Source: Streptomyces thermolilacinus SPC6 (GTDB lineage: Bacteria > Actinomycetota > Actinomycetes > Streptomycetales > Streptomycetaceae). From it: 64,000 nt of DNA. A model generated the notes under the pieces. It was not told the DNA's origin. It did no database searches and saw only the letters and a program-made list of their open reading frames with translations. Location of the stretch: positions 6,360,957 through 6,424,956 of the forward strand of contig NZ_ASHX02000001.1 in NCBI RefSeq assembly GCF_000478605.2, written 5' to 3'. Shown here piece by piece: positions 33,256 to 42,215 of this stretch (positions are counted from its first letter, which is position 1; every line of letters begins with the position of its first letter). Made by a program: the position numbers and the translations under genes.

Positions 33256-34265
33256 ATGCGTGCAGACGGCTGGCATGTCACCGGAGACCTCGACGACTTC
33301 CTCGGCCGGGCGGGTGGTTTCCCGCGCTCGCGCCCCGCCCCGCACACCGTCCCGTTGACGGTGACCGAGCGCACGCGGGGCCTCGACGCGTACGGCGCCG
33401 AAGCCCCCGTGCTCGGGTGGCTCGAACGGACCGGCGAGGTACGGGCGGCGTTCTTCCGCACCCCGCCCCGCCGCCCGAACGTCACGCCCCTGATCCCGAG
33501 GACGCCGACGCGCTCGCCGCCCGCCCGGCCGGGCTCGGCCACCCCCTTCCCGGTGTCATCGCCGCGCACGACACCGCCACGGCCTTCGCCGCCGCCTGGC
33601 AGCGGCACACCGGCGTCACGCCCACGCTCCACAAGCGCCAACGCCTCTGCCGCCTGGGCACGCTCACCCCGCCCGAGCCGCTCCCGGAGGGCCGCAGCCG
33701 CGTGGCGGGCGAGCGGGACCGCGACCGGCTGATGGCCTGGCACGGCGAGTTCGCCGCCGCCATCGGATCGTCCACGCCCATGGACCCCGGCTCCTGGGCC
33801 GACGCACGCATCGCCTCGGGGCGCGCCACGTTCTGGGAGACCCCGGACGGCACCCCTCTCTCCATGGCGGGCGTGAGCCCGATGGTCGCGGGACAGGTCC
33901 GGGTGGCGCCCGTCTACACCCCGGCACATCTGCGCGGCCACGGCTACGCGGGCGCCGTGACGGCCGAGGTCAGCAGGGCCGCGCTGGCCGCGGGTGCGGC
34001 GGAGGTCCTGCTGTTCGCGGACGTGGCCACCCCGACGAGCAACGGCCTCTACCGGCGCGTCGGCTACCGCCCGGTCACGGATTTCGCGGTGTACGACTTC
34101 CCGGGGCGCGGGGCGCGGGGCGCGGGGCGCGGGGCGCGGGGCGCGGGGCGCGGGGCGCGGGGGGCGGGGCGCGGGGCGCGGGGCGGCGGGCGGGACGGCT
34201 GGACCGAGGAGGTGGGACCCGGGTGCGGGCACGGGCGTGGGTTCGCGCGAGGCCCGTTCGTATGA
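33256..34265 (+). pseudogene. GNAT acetyltransferase, second tandem copy (frameshifted)
   Basis: Paralogue of the preceding gene. It begins MRADGWHVTGDLDDFLGRAG and stays homologous to NVTPL near 33490, where the frame shifts by one base. Homology resumes in the next frame (PEDADALAARPAGLGHPLPGV) through VYTPAHLRGHGYAGAVTAEVS and NGLYRRVGYRPVTDFAVYDFP. The normal stop is gone; the frame runs through an array of 7-bp repeats, giving a GRGARGAG-type tail to 34265. A single-base deletion near 33492 plus loss of the stop explain it. A sequencing error is possible for the first, not for the second. Confidence 0.8.
34103..34179. repeat. Heptanucleotide tandem array (GGGGCGC)
   Basis: Eleven contiguous 7-base units, ten identical and one variant (GGGGGGC at 34159-34165). 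They lie at the 3' end of the second GNAT copy. Seven is not a multiple of three, so each gain or loss of a unit changes the reading frame downstream. Confidence 0.9.
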
Positions 34266-34266
34266 T
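34261..34266 (+). promoter_or_regulatory. Candidate -10 box of a leaderless transcript
   Basis: TATGAT lies exactly six bases before ATG 34273, the spacing expected of a leaderless mRNA. No convincing -35 is seen in the GC-only repeat region upstream. Confidence 0.4.
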
Positions 34267-34272
34267 CGTGGG

Positions 34273-34779
34273 ATGACGCCCGACGCGCGTGTGACCCGCG
34301 CCGCCTTCGCCGACCGTATCCGCCCCATGTCCGCTCCTCAGCCGATGCCGCTCCTGCCCGAGCGTGCGTGGTCCGACGACGACTGGGAGCGGATCCAGCG
34401 TGGTTACGCCGCGCGGGACATGGACGAGAAGTGGCACGTCTTCACCGAGGGGCGCGTCGTCCACGTGCACCGCAGCTGGAAGGGCCAGGGCATCTACGCG
34501 GCGACCTTCGCACCGGCCGATGGCGGTGGATGGCATATCGCCGACGCCGTGGTGGAGCGTGACCCCACGCGTTACCGGGGTACGGACGACGCGTACGACT
34601 GCGTGATGCTGGAGCTGGTGCTCAGCGCCATCGTGCTCGGGGAACCCGCGTCCGCTCTCCGCGCGAAGCTGGTGGAGGTGACGCGCCGCGGTCACGGCGC
34701 GGCGGAAGCGCCCGCCGGTGTGATCCAGCACAGCGCGGTGGGGCTGCGTACCCCGGATTCCGCCCCGCCGTCGCGGTAG
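34273..34779 (+). CDS. Conserved hypothetical protein, 168 aa
   Basis: Function unknown. The protein is soluble, with a WERIQRGYAARDMDEKWHVF helix-strand, RVVHVHRSWKGQGIYAATF and DAYDCVMLELVLSAIVLGEPASALRAKLV segments. This set of motifs (EKW..F.E, RSW.G..IY, C-terminal long helix) marks a small hypothetical family common in Streptomyces. Alternative ATG at 34327 (MSAPQPM) would also give an intact core. Likely leaderless. Confidence 0.65.
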   Translation: MTPDARVTRAAFADRIRPMSAPQPMPLLPERAWSDDDWERIQRGYAARDMDEKWHVFTEGRVVHVHRSWKGQGIYAATFAPADGGGWHIADAVVERDPTRYRGTDDAYDCVMLELVLSAIVLGEPASALRAKLVEVTRRGHGAAEAPAGVIQHSAVGLRTPDSAPPSR

Positions 34780-34843
34780 GGGCCTGGCTCAGCGGCTGCC
34801 GTTCAGCCGGTGGTGGGGTAGAGGGAGGGGAGGGCGGTCACGT

Positions 34844-35285
34844 GTGGGTGGCCGCCTCGACGGCCGCGCGGGCGGACCGAGCACTTCGACGTCCGCCGAA
34901 TCGGTGCGCAAGGGCCTGAGCCGCCCACCCGTCTCCGCTCCCGGCGCCGGCCTCACGTACTCCAACACCAACTACCTGGTCCTCGGCATGCTCATCGAGA
35001 AGGTGACGCGGAAGCCGGTGCACCAGGCGGTCACGGACCGCGTCATCGAACCGCTCGGCCTGAGCCGCACCGTCTTCCCCGCCCCCGGCGACCGAGCCTG
35101 CCCGCCCTGGCGGCCAACGGCTACCACGGCGTACGGATCGGAAGCCTCTACTTCTGGACGCCGGCCCTCACCTACGCCCCGTCCCTCTACAGCAGCGCCG
35201 GCGCGATCATCTCGACCCTGAAGGGCCTCCCCACGTTCAACCAGGCACTGCTCGCGGGCAAGGTACAGAACCTCGGCCGCAGGCG
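34844..35285 (+). pseudogene. Serine hydrolase (beta-lactamase/D-Ala-D-Ala carboxypeptidase) fragment
   Basis: Only the middle to C-terminal part of a class C-like serine hydrolase is left. The YSN motif appears in GLTYSNTNYLVLGMLIEKVT, then EPLGLSRTVFP. A frame change near 35095 follows, after which NGYHGVRIGSLYFWTP, YAPSLYSSAGAIISTLKGL and FNQALLAGK continue. The N-terminal SxxK nucleophile region and the C-terminal HxG motif are missing. So the gene is truncated at both ends and frameshifted. The intact form would be an exported penicillin-binding-type enzyme. Confidence 0.75.
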
Positions 35286-35737
35286 GCTGCGAGACCCCGG
35301 GAGGCGGACCGGCGCGCGGACTCCCATCGGGTGTTCCCGCGGGTGGCGAAGCCGCATTCACCGCATCGGTGGCGGAATGCCACGTCGACTCCCTGTCGGG
35401 TGTCCTGCAGACTTCGAAGCTGCCGCCGGGAGGAGGTCCGGGGTGGCGGTCGGCGTAGTGGGATCGCCGCGTCTTCGCTCCCCGGCCCCGGTTCGGGAAC
35501 GGTGTCCTCGTCTGGCGGGCCGCACACCCCACTGAACCTGAGCGCAAGATGCGGACCACCCCGGGGCGGCGAACCGCACCGGCCCCAGTGGCCCGAGCCG
35601 CCCCAATGCCCCTCGCGCGACGCGGAGACGCTTCTCGTCCCCGACCTGGAGGAGTCAGGCCGGATCACCGTACCGGCGTGATCAGCCTCGGCGGCCGGGC
35701 GGCCTGTTCGTCGGCGCCTGCGAGCGCTCCGCGGCGC
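35286..35737. other. Non-coding stretch after the hydrolase remnant
   Basis: No coding frame with family resemblance and no RNA gene. Composition is less biased than in genes, as in decaying sequence. Confidence 0.5.
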
Positions 35738-35776
35738 GGTTCCTGCGGCGAGCGACGTCTGCTCGCCGCAGGAACC
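35738..35776. terminator. Isolated perfect 16-bp hairpin
   Basis: GGTTCCTGCGGCGAGC (35738-35753) and GCTCGCCGCAGGAACC (35761-35776) with a 7-nt loop GACGTCT. It is the longest perfect stem in the window after those at gene ends. It lies about 500 bases from the preceding remnant and 160 bases before the next gene, so it may be an old terminator or the end of a small mobile element. Confidence 0.5.
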
Positions 35777-35939
35777 GCCCGGGCGGAGCACGCCGCACCC
35801 ATCACCCGAGCCGCGGCGGGCGGCTGTGGCGGTGGGCCGTCGCCGGACGGCTCAGGGCATCGGCCGACCCGGCTACTCAGCCGGGTCTGAGTACCCGCGC
35901 GCATCCGGCGAGGCCGTGTCGGCTCCGACACTGCCCGGC

Positions 35940-38366
35940 ATGGACAGCATTCCGTCGCCGGCCCAGGAGCTGGTGCTCATCGATCGTGAACTGGCTCAAC
36001 TGGACACGCGCCGGGCGATGCTCCTGGCGCGCCGTGCGTGGCTGCTGGACGTGCTGCGGGCGCGGGCCGTGCGGCCTGCCGGCGCCGCGGGTGCGACTGC
36101 CGGCGGTGCCCCCGCGTGGGCCAGGCCGGACGGCGAGGCGTCCGCGTGGGGCGTGCGGACGGTGCTGCTGACGCTGGGCGGGGCGCTGCTGGCGATCGCG
36201 GCGCTGGCGTTCACGCTGCTCAGTTGGGGAGCGCTCGGGATCGGCGGCCGCACCGCGGCGCTCAGCGCGGTGACGGCGGTGGCCCTCGTCGTACCCGCGG
36301 TGCTGCTGCGGCGCGGTCTGACGGCGACGGCGGAAACGGTGGCGGCACTGGCGCTGGCGTTGACCGTGCTGGACGCGTGGGCGCTGTACCTGCTCGCCGG
36401 TCCGTGGGCATGGGGCGCGTCCGGGTACACGGCGTCGGCCGCGGCACTGCTGGCTGCGCTGTGGACGGGGTACGGGCTGGCGTTCCCCAGACTGCGCGCG
36501 CCGCTGCCCGCGGCCGTGGTGCTGGGGCAGTTCCCCCTGGTCCTCGCGGTGGTCGCCTTCGGCGGCGACGCGCGGACCGCGGCGTGGGCGCTGCTGGCGA
36601 CGGGCGCCGGGGACGCGCTGCTGGCGCTCCGGACCCGCTCGGCCTCGGTGCGGGCCACCGCGTGGTCGGCGGCCGGGGCGACGGCCGGGTATGCGTTGCT
36701 CACCGCCTTCGAGGCATCGCTGCGCGGCGGCGTGGAGCCCGCCCTCCTGCTTCTCGCGGGTGCGGTGCTCGGGGCGGCCGTCGCGTGGCGGGTCGCGGGT
36801 GCCGGGGCGGTGGCGTGCGCGATGGTGGCGGCGGCGGCCTGGGCGGCGGCCGGGGGCGGACTGCTGCGTGCGGTGTCGCCCGGGGCGTGGGCGTTGCCGG
36901 GGTACGTGGCATGCGCGGCGCTGCCAGTGCTCGTGGTGGCCGTGGCGTCGGCGGTGCGGGTGCCGGACGCGGTGCGGCGCGGACTGGTGTGGGCGTCGGA
37001 CGCGGTCATGGGGGTGGGCCTGCTGCTGGCCGTTCCGCTGCTGACGTGGGTCCAGGTGTGGCTGGTGCCCGACGTGTGGTCGGGTGCGGTACCGGCGGGC
37101 TCGGTTGTGGCTGCGGCGCTGGTGTGGCCGGCTGTGGTGACGGTGACGCTGGTGGGCGGTGTCCTGGCGGCCGGGGCGGCGGTACCCGTTGGCGCCGGGG
37201 GGCCGGGCGTGCGGGTCGCCGCACGGTGCGGGGCCCTGGGGCTGGGGGCGCTGGCGATGTGGACGGTGCCGGTGGCGGCGGGACTGCCCCACGGAACCAT
37301 GCTCGCGGCGCACCTGCTCGTGGTGGCGGCACTGCTGGGAGTGGCGGTACGCCCCACACGCGTGGTCGCCGGGCTGGCTGGCGCGACGCCGGGTGTGAAC
37401 GCCGCGGCGGCTTCCGGGTTCGGGTGCGCGGTGGTGGCGGCGGCCGGGGTGGCGATAGCCGGGCTGTCGACGCGGGCGGCGACGCTCGTGGTGCTGGCAT
37501 CGCTGGCCCTGCTGTGGGCGGGGGCCTCCGTGGCCGCCGGGTCGCGGCCGTGGCTGCGGGCCGCGTCGGCGTGCGGGGCGGTGGCGGCGGCCGCCGGGTT
37601 CACGGGCGCGGCCGGGGCGGCCGCGGGGTGGCCGGCGCACTGGGTGGGGGTGGTGCTCCTGGCCGTGCCCGCCGCGACGGCCGGCCTCGGCGCCCGGCTG
37701 CGGCACAACGCGGCGGCGGTACCGCTGGAAGGGGCCGGCGCGGCTGTGGGCGCGGTTGCGGTGGCGCTCGCGGCGGGGCGGCCGGGGGTGCTGGCACTGG
37801 CGCTGGGGCTGGCGGGCGTGATCGCGGCGGGGACGGCGCTGCGCCCGGAGCGCCTGCGGGTGGCGGGACCGCTGGCCGCGGCGCTGCTCGTGGCGGCGGC
37901 GTGGGTGCGGCTCGCGCTGTGGGACGTGACGGTTCCGGAGGTGTACGCGCTGCCGGTGGCGCTGCCTGCCCTCGTGGTGGGCGCGCTGCGCAGGAAGCGG
38001 GACGCCGGTACGGGGTCGTGGGCCGCCTACGGGCCGGGACTCGGCGCGGGCCTGCTGCCGAGCCTCTGCGCGGTGTGGGGCGACGCGGGCTCGTTGCGGC
38101 CGCTGCTGCTGGGCGCGGCGGCGCTGGCGGTCACGCTGGGCGGGGCACACATGCGACTGCAGGCGCCTCTGCTGCTGGGCGGCGGCGTCCTGCTGCTGGT
38201 GGCGGCGCACGAACTGGCGCCGTACGTGGCACAGGTGGTGGGCGTACTGCCACGCTGGCTGCCGCCTGCGCTGGCCGGACTGCTGCTGCTGATGGTGGGC
38301 GCGACGTACGAACGGCGCTTGCGCGAACTGCGGCGCCTGCGCGACGCGGTGGGCCGCATGGGTTGA
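35940..38366 (+). CDS. SCO7613-type large multi-pass membrane protein
   Basis: 808 residues. A short N-terminal amphipathic helix (MDSIPSPAQELVLIDRELAQLDTRRAMLLARRAWLLDVL) is followed by about 25 hydrophobic Ala/Val/Leu segments starting WGVRTVLLTLGGALLAIAAL. It ends in a charged tail ERRLRELRRLRDAVGRMG. This is the architecture of SCO7613 C-terminal-domain membrane proteins, widespread in Streptomyces, of unknown function. ATG 35940 was chosen; GTG 35916 in the same frame has a slightly better GAGG site. Composition is extreme (over 75% GC), so many false reading frames overlap. Confidence 0.8.
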   Translation: MDSIPSPAQELVLIDRELAQLDTRRAMLLARRAWLLDVLRARAVRPAGAAGATAGGAPAWARPDGEASAWGVRTVLLTLGGALLAIAALAFTLLSWGALGIGGRTAALSAVTAVALVVPAVLLRRGLTATAETVAALALALTVLDAWALYLLAGPWAWGASGYTASAAALLAALWTGYGLAFPRLRAPLPAAVVLGQFPLVLAVVAFGGDARTAAWALLATGAGDALLALRTRSASVRATAWSAAGATAGYALLTAFEASLRGGVEPALLLLAGAVLGAAVAWRVAGAGAVACAMVAAAAWAAAGGGLLRAVSPGAWALPGYVACAALPVLVVAVASAVRVPDAVRRGLVWASDAVMGVGLLLAVPLLTWVQVWLVPDVWSGAVPAGSVVAAALVWPAVVTVTLVGGVLAAGAAVPVGAGGPGVRVAARCGALGLGALAMWTVPVAAGLPHGTMLAAHLLVVAALLGVAVRPTRVVAGLAGATPGVNAAAASGFGCAVVAAAGVAIAGLSTRAATLVVLASLALLWAGASVAAGSRPWLRAASACGAVAAAAGFTGAAGAAAGWPAHWVGVVLLAVPAATAGLGARLRHNAAAVPLEGAGAAVGAVAVALAAGRPGVLALALGLAGVIAAGTALRPERLRVAGPLAAALLVAAAWVRLALWDVTVPEVYALPVALPALVVGALRRKRDAGTGSWAAYGPGLGAGLLPSLCAVWGDAGSLRPLLLGAAALAVTLGGAHMRLQAPLLLGGGVLLLVAAHELAPYVAQVVGVLPRWLPPALAGLLLLMVGATYERRLRELRRLRDAVGRMG

Positions 38367-38659
38367 CGGACCGCCTGGCGGGGCAGGAGGCGGCCGGGCC
38401 GTGGGCGCGGCTTCGGCCCGTCCTGCTCGTGACCGTCGATCGCGGCGCCGCCGACCAGCCACGCCCGCCCGGTAGCGGGCCCGGCGGTGCATGGCCCGCG
38501 CGCGACCCGCCCCGGCCGCGGCGCGGCACATGCGGGGCCGGAGGTGACGCCTCCTCGGGCTCCGCGCGATGGGTGCCGCGGACCCGCGGAGCCGCGGCGA
38601 CTCCGCTACGGGTTCTCCACCGCCCTGGTGGGCGCGTAGGACCGCGTTAGCCTCGGAGC

Positions 38660-38974
38660 ATGATTACCTGCGTGGTGGAGTACGTGATCGATCCGGCGAA
38701 GATCGAGGCGTTCGAGGAATTCGGGCGCCGGTGGATGGACCTGGTCGACCGGCACGGTGGCACCCACCACGGCTACTTCCTGCCCGCCGAGGGCGCCAGC
38801 GACAAGGCGTTCGCCCTGTTCAGCTTTCCCAGCCTCGCCGCGTACGAGGAGTATCGAGCGCTGTTCGGCAGGGAACCCGAGTTCATCGACGCCGACCGCA
38901 TCAGGGACGAGAGCGGTTGCGTACTGCGCTATGAGCGCACGTTCATGCGTCCTCTGCTGCCCGGGTCCTCCTAG
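38660..38974 (+). CDS. NIPSNAP-family protein
   Basis: 104 residues, dimeric alpha/beta-barrel fold. MITCVVEYVIDPAKIEAFEEFGRRWMDLV, then GTHHGYFLPAEG, ALFSFPSLAAYEEYRALF and CVLRYERTFMRPL are the characteristic segments. The family has no settled biochemical role; members are thought to bind small molecules. It stands alone, about 290 bases after the large membrane protein gene. Confidence 0.85.
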   Translation: MITCVVEYVIDPAKIEAFEEFGRRWMDLVDRHGGTHHGYFLPAEGASDKAFALFSFPSLAAYEEYRALFGREPEFIDADRIRDESGCVLRYERTFMRPLLPGSS

Positions 38975-39531
38975 AGCGCCGCTCCACCGTCCAGGGCATC
39001 GCCCCAGCGCCTCGAGGAGTGGCGGCCCAGCCCCCGTTCATCCCCCGTCGACCTCCTGGGCACCCGGCTCGAAGGGTTCGGCCCGCCCTCCGCCGGTGCA
39101 CGACCCGCGGCGCCAGTAGATCGGCCCTGTGCCACAGGACCGGCGGTCCCGCCGACCCGTGGACGCCGAAGATGCCCGCGACCGGCGTGGTCGCGTGAAG
39201 CGATAGGTCGTCCGGTGTCGTCCGGACGGCGAGCAGCATGCCCAGCCGTAGCGCGGCAGCGCTCGCCCCGCAACGACGACGAGGCGGCCGACTGGGAAGA
39301 CGGTCGTCTTACGCGTCGTTGTCGTCCGGTCTCACCTCGCCAGGGCACCGTCCGCGTCCACGGCGTCGAACGGTCCGCTGAGGCGGGGACGCCGCCTGCG
39401 CGCTGGGGCGGCGCCCGCCGCACAACCGGACGCGGGCGTCAGTGCCGGGGCTTCGCCCGCGCCCGTGGCCGCAGCCCTCGCAAAGGCGGCACGGGCGTGG
39501 GGCGTCGTCGGGATCGAGGCGCGGGCCCTGT
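38975..39531. other. Intergenic region, 557 bases, no gene seen
   Basis: Overlapping reading frames on both strands lack motifs and good starts. Convergent 3' flanks of NIPSNAP and DUF4190 genes. Probably decayed sequence. Confidence 0.5.
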
Positions 39532-39786
39532 TCAGGCGCCGGCGACCAGGGCGCCGAGGATCATGCCGCCGACCAGGCCAACGGCGCTCACCACGAGGGC
39601 GACCGTGGAGAGGCGCTCGCGCCGGACGGTCTTGGCGACGATGGCCAGTACCAGGCCGATGGCGCCGAACACGATCGGCAGGAAGAGCAGGGCGACCGCA
39701 CCGAGCACGATGGCGATGATGCTGAGCACGTTGCTGGTCGACGCGTGCTGCTGGCCTGTGGGCTGACTGCCGTACTGCGTGCTCAT
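39532..39786 (-). CDS. DUF4190-like small membrane protein
   Basis: 84 residues. An N-terminal polar region (MSTQYGSQPTGQQHASTSN) is followed by two transmembrane helices (VLSIIAIVLGAVALLFLPIVFG-like and TVALVVSAVGLVGGMILGAL) separated by a short VRRERLS loop. This is the DUF4190 pattern of actinobacteria; function unknown. ATG 39786 has a strong GAAGGAG site. Leftward and monocistronic. Confidence 0.75.
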   Translation of the reverse strand: MSTQYGSQPTGQQHASTSNVLSIIAIVLGAVALLFLPIVFGAIGLVLAIVAKTVRRERLSTVALVVSAVGLVGGMILGALVAGA

Positions 39787-40655
39787 GTGCCACTCCTTCG
39801 GGACGATCAGTGAGAGCGGCCGGAGAAGGGTCCGGCCCGCCACCCGGATACCCCCAAGTTCCGTCCCCATACAGCATCTTGACCGCCGGTACGTCCGGTG
39901 CGTACTTGTCCGAGGGGAAGCGACGCCATCGCACGCGGCGTGACGAAGTCGACTTCGACGTGGCGACCTGGGGTCCGATCGGGGACGACTGCGGGGTCTG
40001 GTCGCGCATGGGACCAGCACCGTCCTTTCGCCCTGACACCGGCGCCGCGGAATTGCCAGACGACCAGCCAAGGGCGCGCACGGCTCACACGGCGCCGCCC
40101 CTGTGCCGGTGTCACCCGTGACGTGCGGCCCCCGGGATGAGTCGCTCGGCGCGCTGGCCGGACGGGCGCCGTCGAAACCGGTCGCCCCGGACCCCAGACA
40201 CCGCGCTACCGCGTCAGTCGTCCAGCGCCGTGTCGGTCTGTACCAGCAAGTCGTCATCACGCCCGACGACCCTGGGCGGTCCGACCTGGCGGGCGAACCC
40301 GGATGGACCCCGTACGACACGAGGGCGTCCGGTTGCTACGGCCCCGACGCGCCTCCATGGGGCGGTACGGCTTACCCGCGCGTCGTGCCGTCGGCGGGCG
40401 TCGCCGTCGCAACTGCCCACCCAACACCCTGGGGACGGCACGACTGCGTCTCCATCGGCATGCGCGGCACGCCGACGGCGGAGTGACACCGCGGCGCCGC
40501 GCCGAAGTCCCGGTGCGTCACCCACCGCAGGCGCGCGCTGTGCAGTGCCGGGTCGGCAGGCTCGTGGCACGGCTCGGTGCCCGGGTGTGTTGAGGGATGC
40601 TGTGGGGTCGTGGTCCGGTTGTCATCATGTGCGTTGTCTGGGTGGAGGAGGGGCC
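39787..40655. other. Intergenic region, 869 bases, no gene recognised
   Basis: One rightward frame of about 125 codons (40103-40486) has no family resemblance, poor start context and weak codon bias, so I do not call it. The last 30 bases carry the ribosome site (GGAGGAGGGG) of the SDR gene. Confidence 0.45.
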
Positions 40656-41423
40656 GTGGGGTTTCCTGCGTCGGGTCGTCGGGTGCTTGTGAGCGGGGCG
40701 TCGCGCGGGTTGGGACGCGCGGTAGCCGAGGCGTTCGCCGCCCATGGTGATCGGGTCGCCGTCCATTTCTCCTCGCGCGAGGAGGAGGCCCGCCGGACGT
40801 ACGAGAGTCTCGCGGGCACCGGGCATGTACGGATCGGGCAGGACCTCGCCGACCCGGCAGGCGCGGCGAGGCTGGTCGAGACGGCCGCCGACGCGCTCGG
40901 CGGGATCGACGTCCTGGTCAACAACGCGGCGGTGAACAGCCCTCACCCGTTGCCCGAGACGTCCTACGAGGAGTGGGTGGCGGCCTGGGAGCGGCACGTG
41001 TCCGTGAACCTGCTGGCCACCGCTCACCTGAGCCACCTGGCGGCGCGCCGGATGATCGAGCAGGGGAACGGCGGGCGGATCATCAACATCGGTTCGCGCG
41101 GCGCGTTTCGCGGTGAGCCGGACCATCCGGCGTACGGGGCGACGAAGGCGGCCGTCCATGCCCTCGGCCAGTCTCTCGCGGTGTCGCTCGCGCCGTACGG
41201 CATCGCCGTCGCGTCGGTCGCTCCGGGCTTCTTCGCGACGGAACGGGTTGCGGATCGCCTCGAGGGCCCGGAGGGTGAGGCGATCCGGGCGCAGAGCCCC
41301 TTCGGCCGGGTCGCCGAGCCAGCCGAGATCGCGGCGGCCGTGCTGTGGCTGGCGTCCCCCGCCGCAGAGTGGTCCTCCGGCACGGTTCTGGATCTCAACG
41401 GCGCCTCCTACCTCCGGACGTGA
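40656..41423 (+). CDS. Short-chain dehydrogenase/reductase
   Basis: 255 residues from GTG 40656, with GGAGGAGGGG immediately upstream. Classical SDR motifs: RVLVSGASRGLGRAVA (cofactor), NNAAVNSP, catalytic Ser in INIGSRGAF, Tyr-Lys in HPAYGATKAAVHAL, and the C-terminal SVAPGFFATERV. The Arg in SSREEEA after strand 2 suggests NADP(H). Probably a 3-oxoacyl-ACP reductase-like oxidoreductase of unknown substrate. It is followed by a decayed LanC-like sequence, so it may be the survivor of a lost biosynthetic cluster; this is an inference from position only. Confidence 0.88.
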   Translation: MGFPASGRRVLVSGASRGLGRAVAEAFAAHGDRVAVHFSSREEEARRTYESLAGTGHVRIGQDLADPAGAARLVETAADALGGIDVLVNNAAVNSPHPLPETSYEEWVAAWERHVSVNLLATAHLSHLAARRMIEQGNGGRIINIGSRGAFRGEPDHPAYGATKAAVHALGQSLAVSLAPYGIAVASVAPGFFATERVADRLEGPEGEAIRAQSPFGRVAEPAEIAAAVLWLASPAAEWSSGTVLDLNGASYLRT

Positions 41424-41574
41424 GAGGCCGCCGGGGTGTCGACCGGCACCGGGGGGGGACTTCCACGGCCCCGCCCTGCCCGGGCGGCGCGCCCCGTGTG
41501 CCGTGCGCGGTGGGGCGTACCTCCGGTGAAGGCCGCCGCACGTCCGGCCGCCGTGACGCCGGGCACCCTCGCGG

Positions 41575-41995
41575 CGCCGCGGTCGGCAGCGACCGCCGCC
41601 ACGGCTCGTGGTGCCGCGGCCTCGCCGGCATCGGCACGGTCCTGCTCCGGGCCGCCGAACTGCTCGGCGAACCCGGCTACCTCTGCCCGATCCAGAGGGC
41701 GACGCGTGCCGGGTCGCGCTGGCACCGTGGAGGCCGCTCGTCACGCGGCGCTGCGGACTCGCCGGAGTGGGCGATCTGATGATCGACCTCGCGCGGGTTC
41801 CAAGATCGCAGGAGTTCCGGGGCGCGGCCGAGACCTTCGCCCTGCTCGTCCTGAGCCGCAGCGGCGGCACCTGGACCAAACCGGTGTTCCCCGACACCGG
41901 CCCGGCCCGCCCGAGCACCACCTGGGCCGGCGGCTCCACCGGCGTGCTGGCCCTCTTCGTACGCCTGCGCCACCGGGGGCCCACGACTCGGCCTC
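41575..41995 (+). pseudogene. LanC-like (lanthionine synthetase C) domain remnant
   Basis: Two frames together give the C-terminal half of a LanC-like cyclase domain. Frame one: HGSWCRGLAGIGTVLLRAAELLGEP (41600-41680), with the WCxG zinc-ligand motif. Frame two: RPLVTRRCGLAGVGDLMIDL, then SGGTWTKPVFPD and WAGGSTGVLALFVRL (to about 41965). The CCG-type second zinc site reads RCG, so one ligand is lost as well as the frame. The kinase-like and N-terminal regions of a class III/IV synthetase are absent, as is any precursor peptide gene nearby. It is a remnant with no expected activity. Confidence 0.65.
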
Positions 41996-42215
41996 GTCGC
42001 CTGACCTCGGCGGCCGGGCTCCGGCCCACGAAGGCCCCTGACAGCGAGCGGGCCACCCCACCCACCCCTACCGCCGCCCGGCCGCCACAGCCCCGGGCAC
42101 AGGGTGGACACGGCCTCACACATGCGCCGGCCAGCCCGACCGGGGACCCTGACCAGACCGGGTACGCGGACTCCCGGAGCGACCTGCGGGCCGCGCACCG
42201 GCACCCGCGCCCCGG

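Noticed and set aside
35877..38531. 884-codon leftward frame opposite the SCO7613-type gene
   Set aside because: Composition is His/Arg/Gln-rich with no motifs. It is the antisense shadow of Ala/Leu/Val-rich membrane helices.
40103..40486. A 127-codon rightward frame in the 869-base gap
   Set aside because: No family resemblance, no ribosome binding site, and codon bias is not that of the neighbours.
40656..41995. A functional lanthipeptide cluster (SDR plus LanC-like)
   Set aside because: The LanC-like sequence is truncated and frameshifted, has a lost zinc ligand, and no precursor peptide or kinase domain is present.
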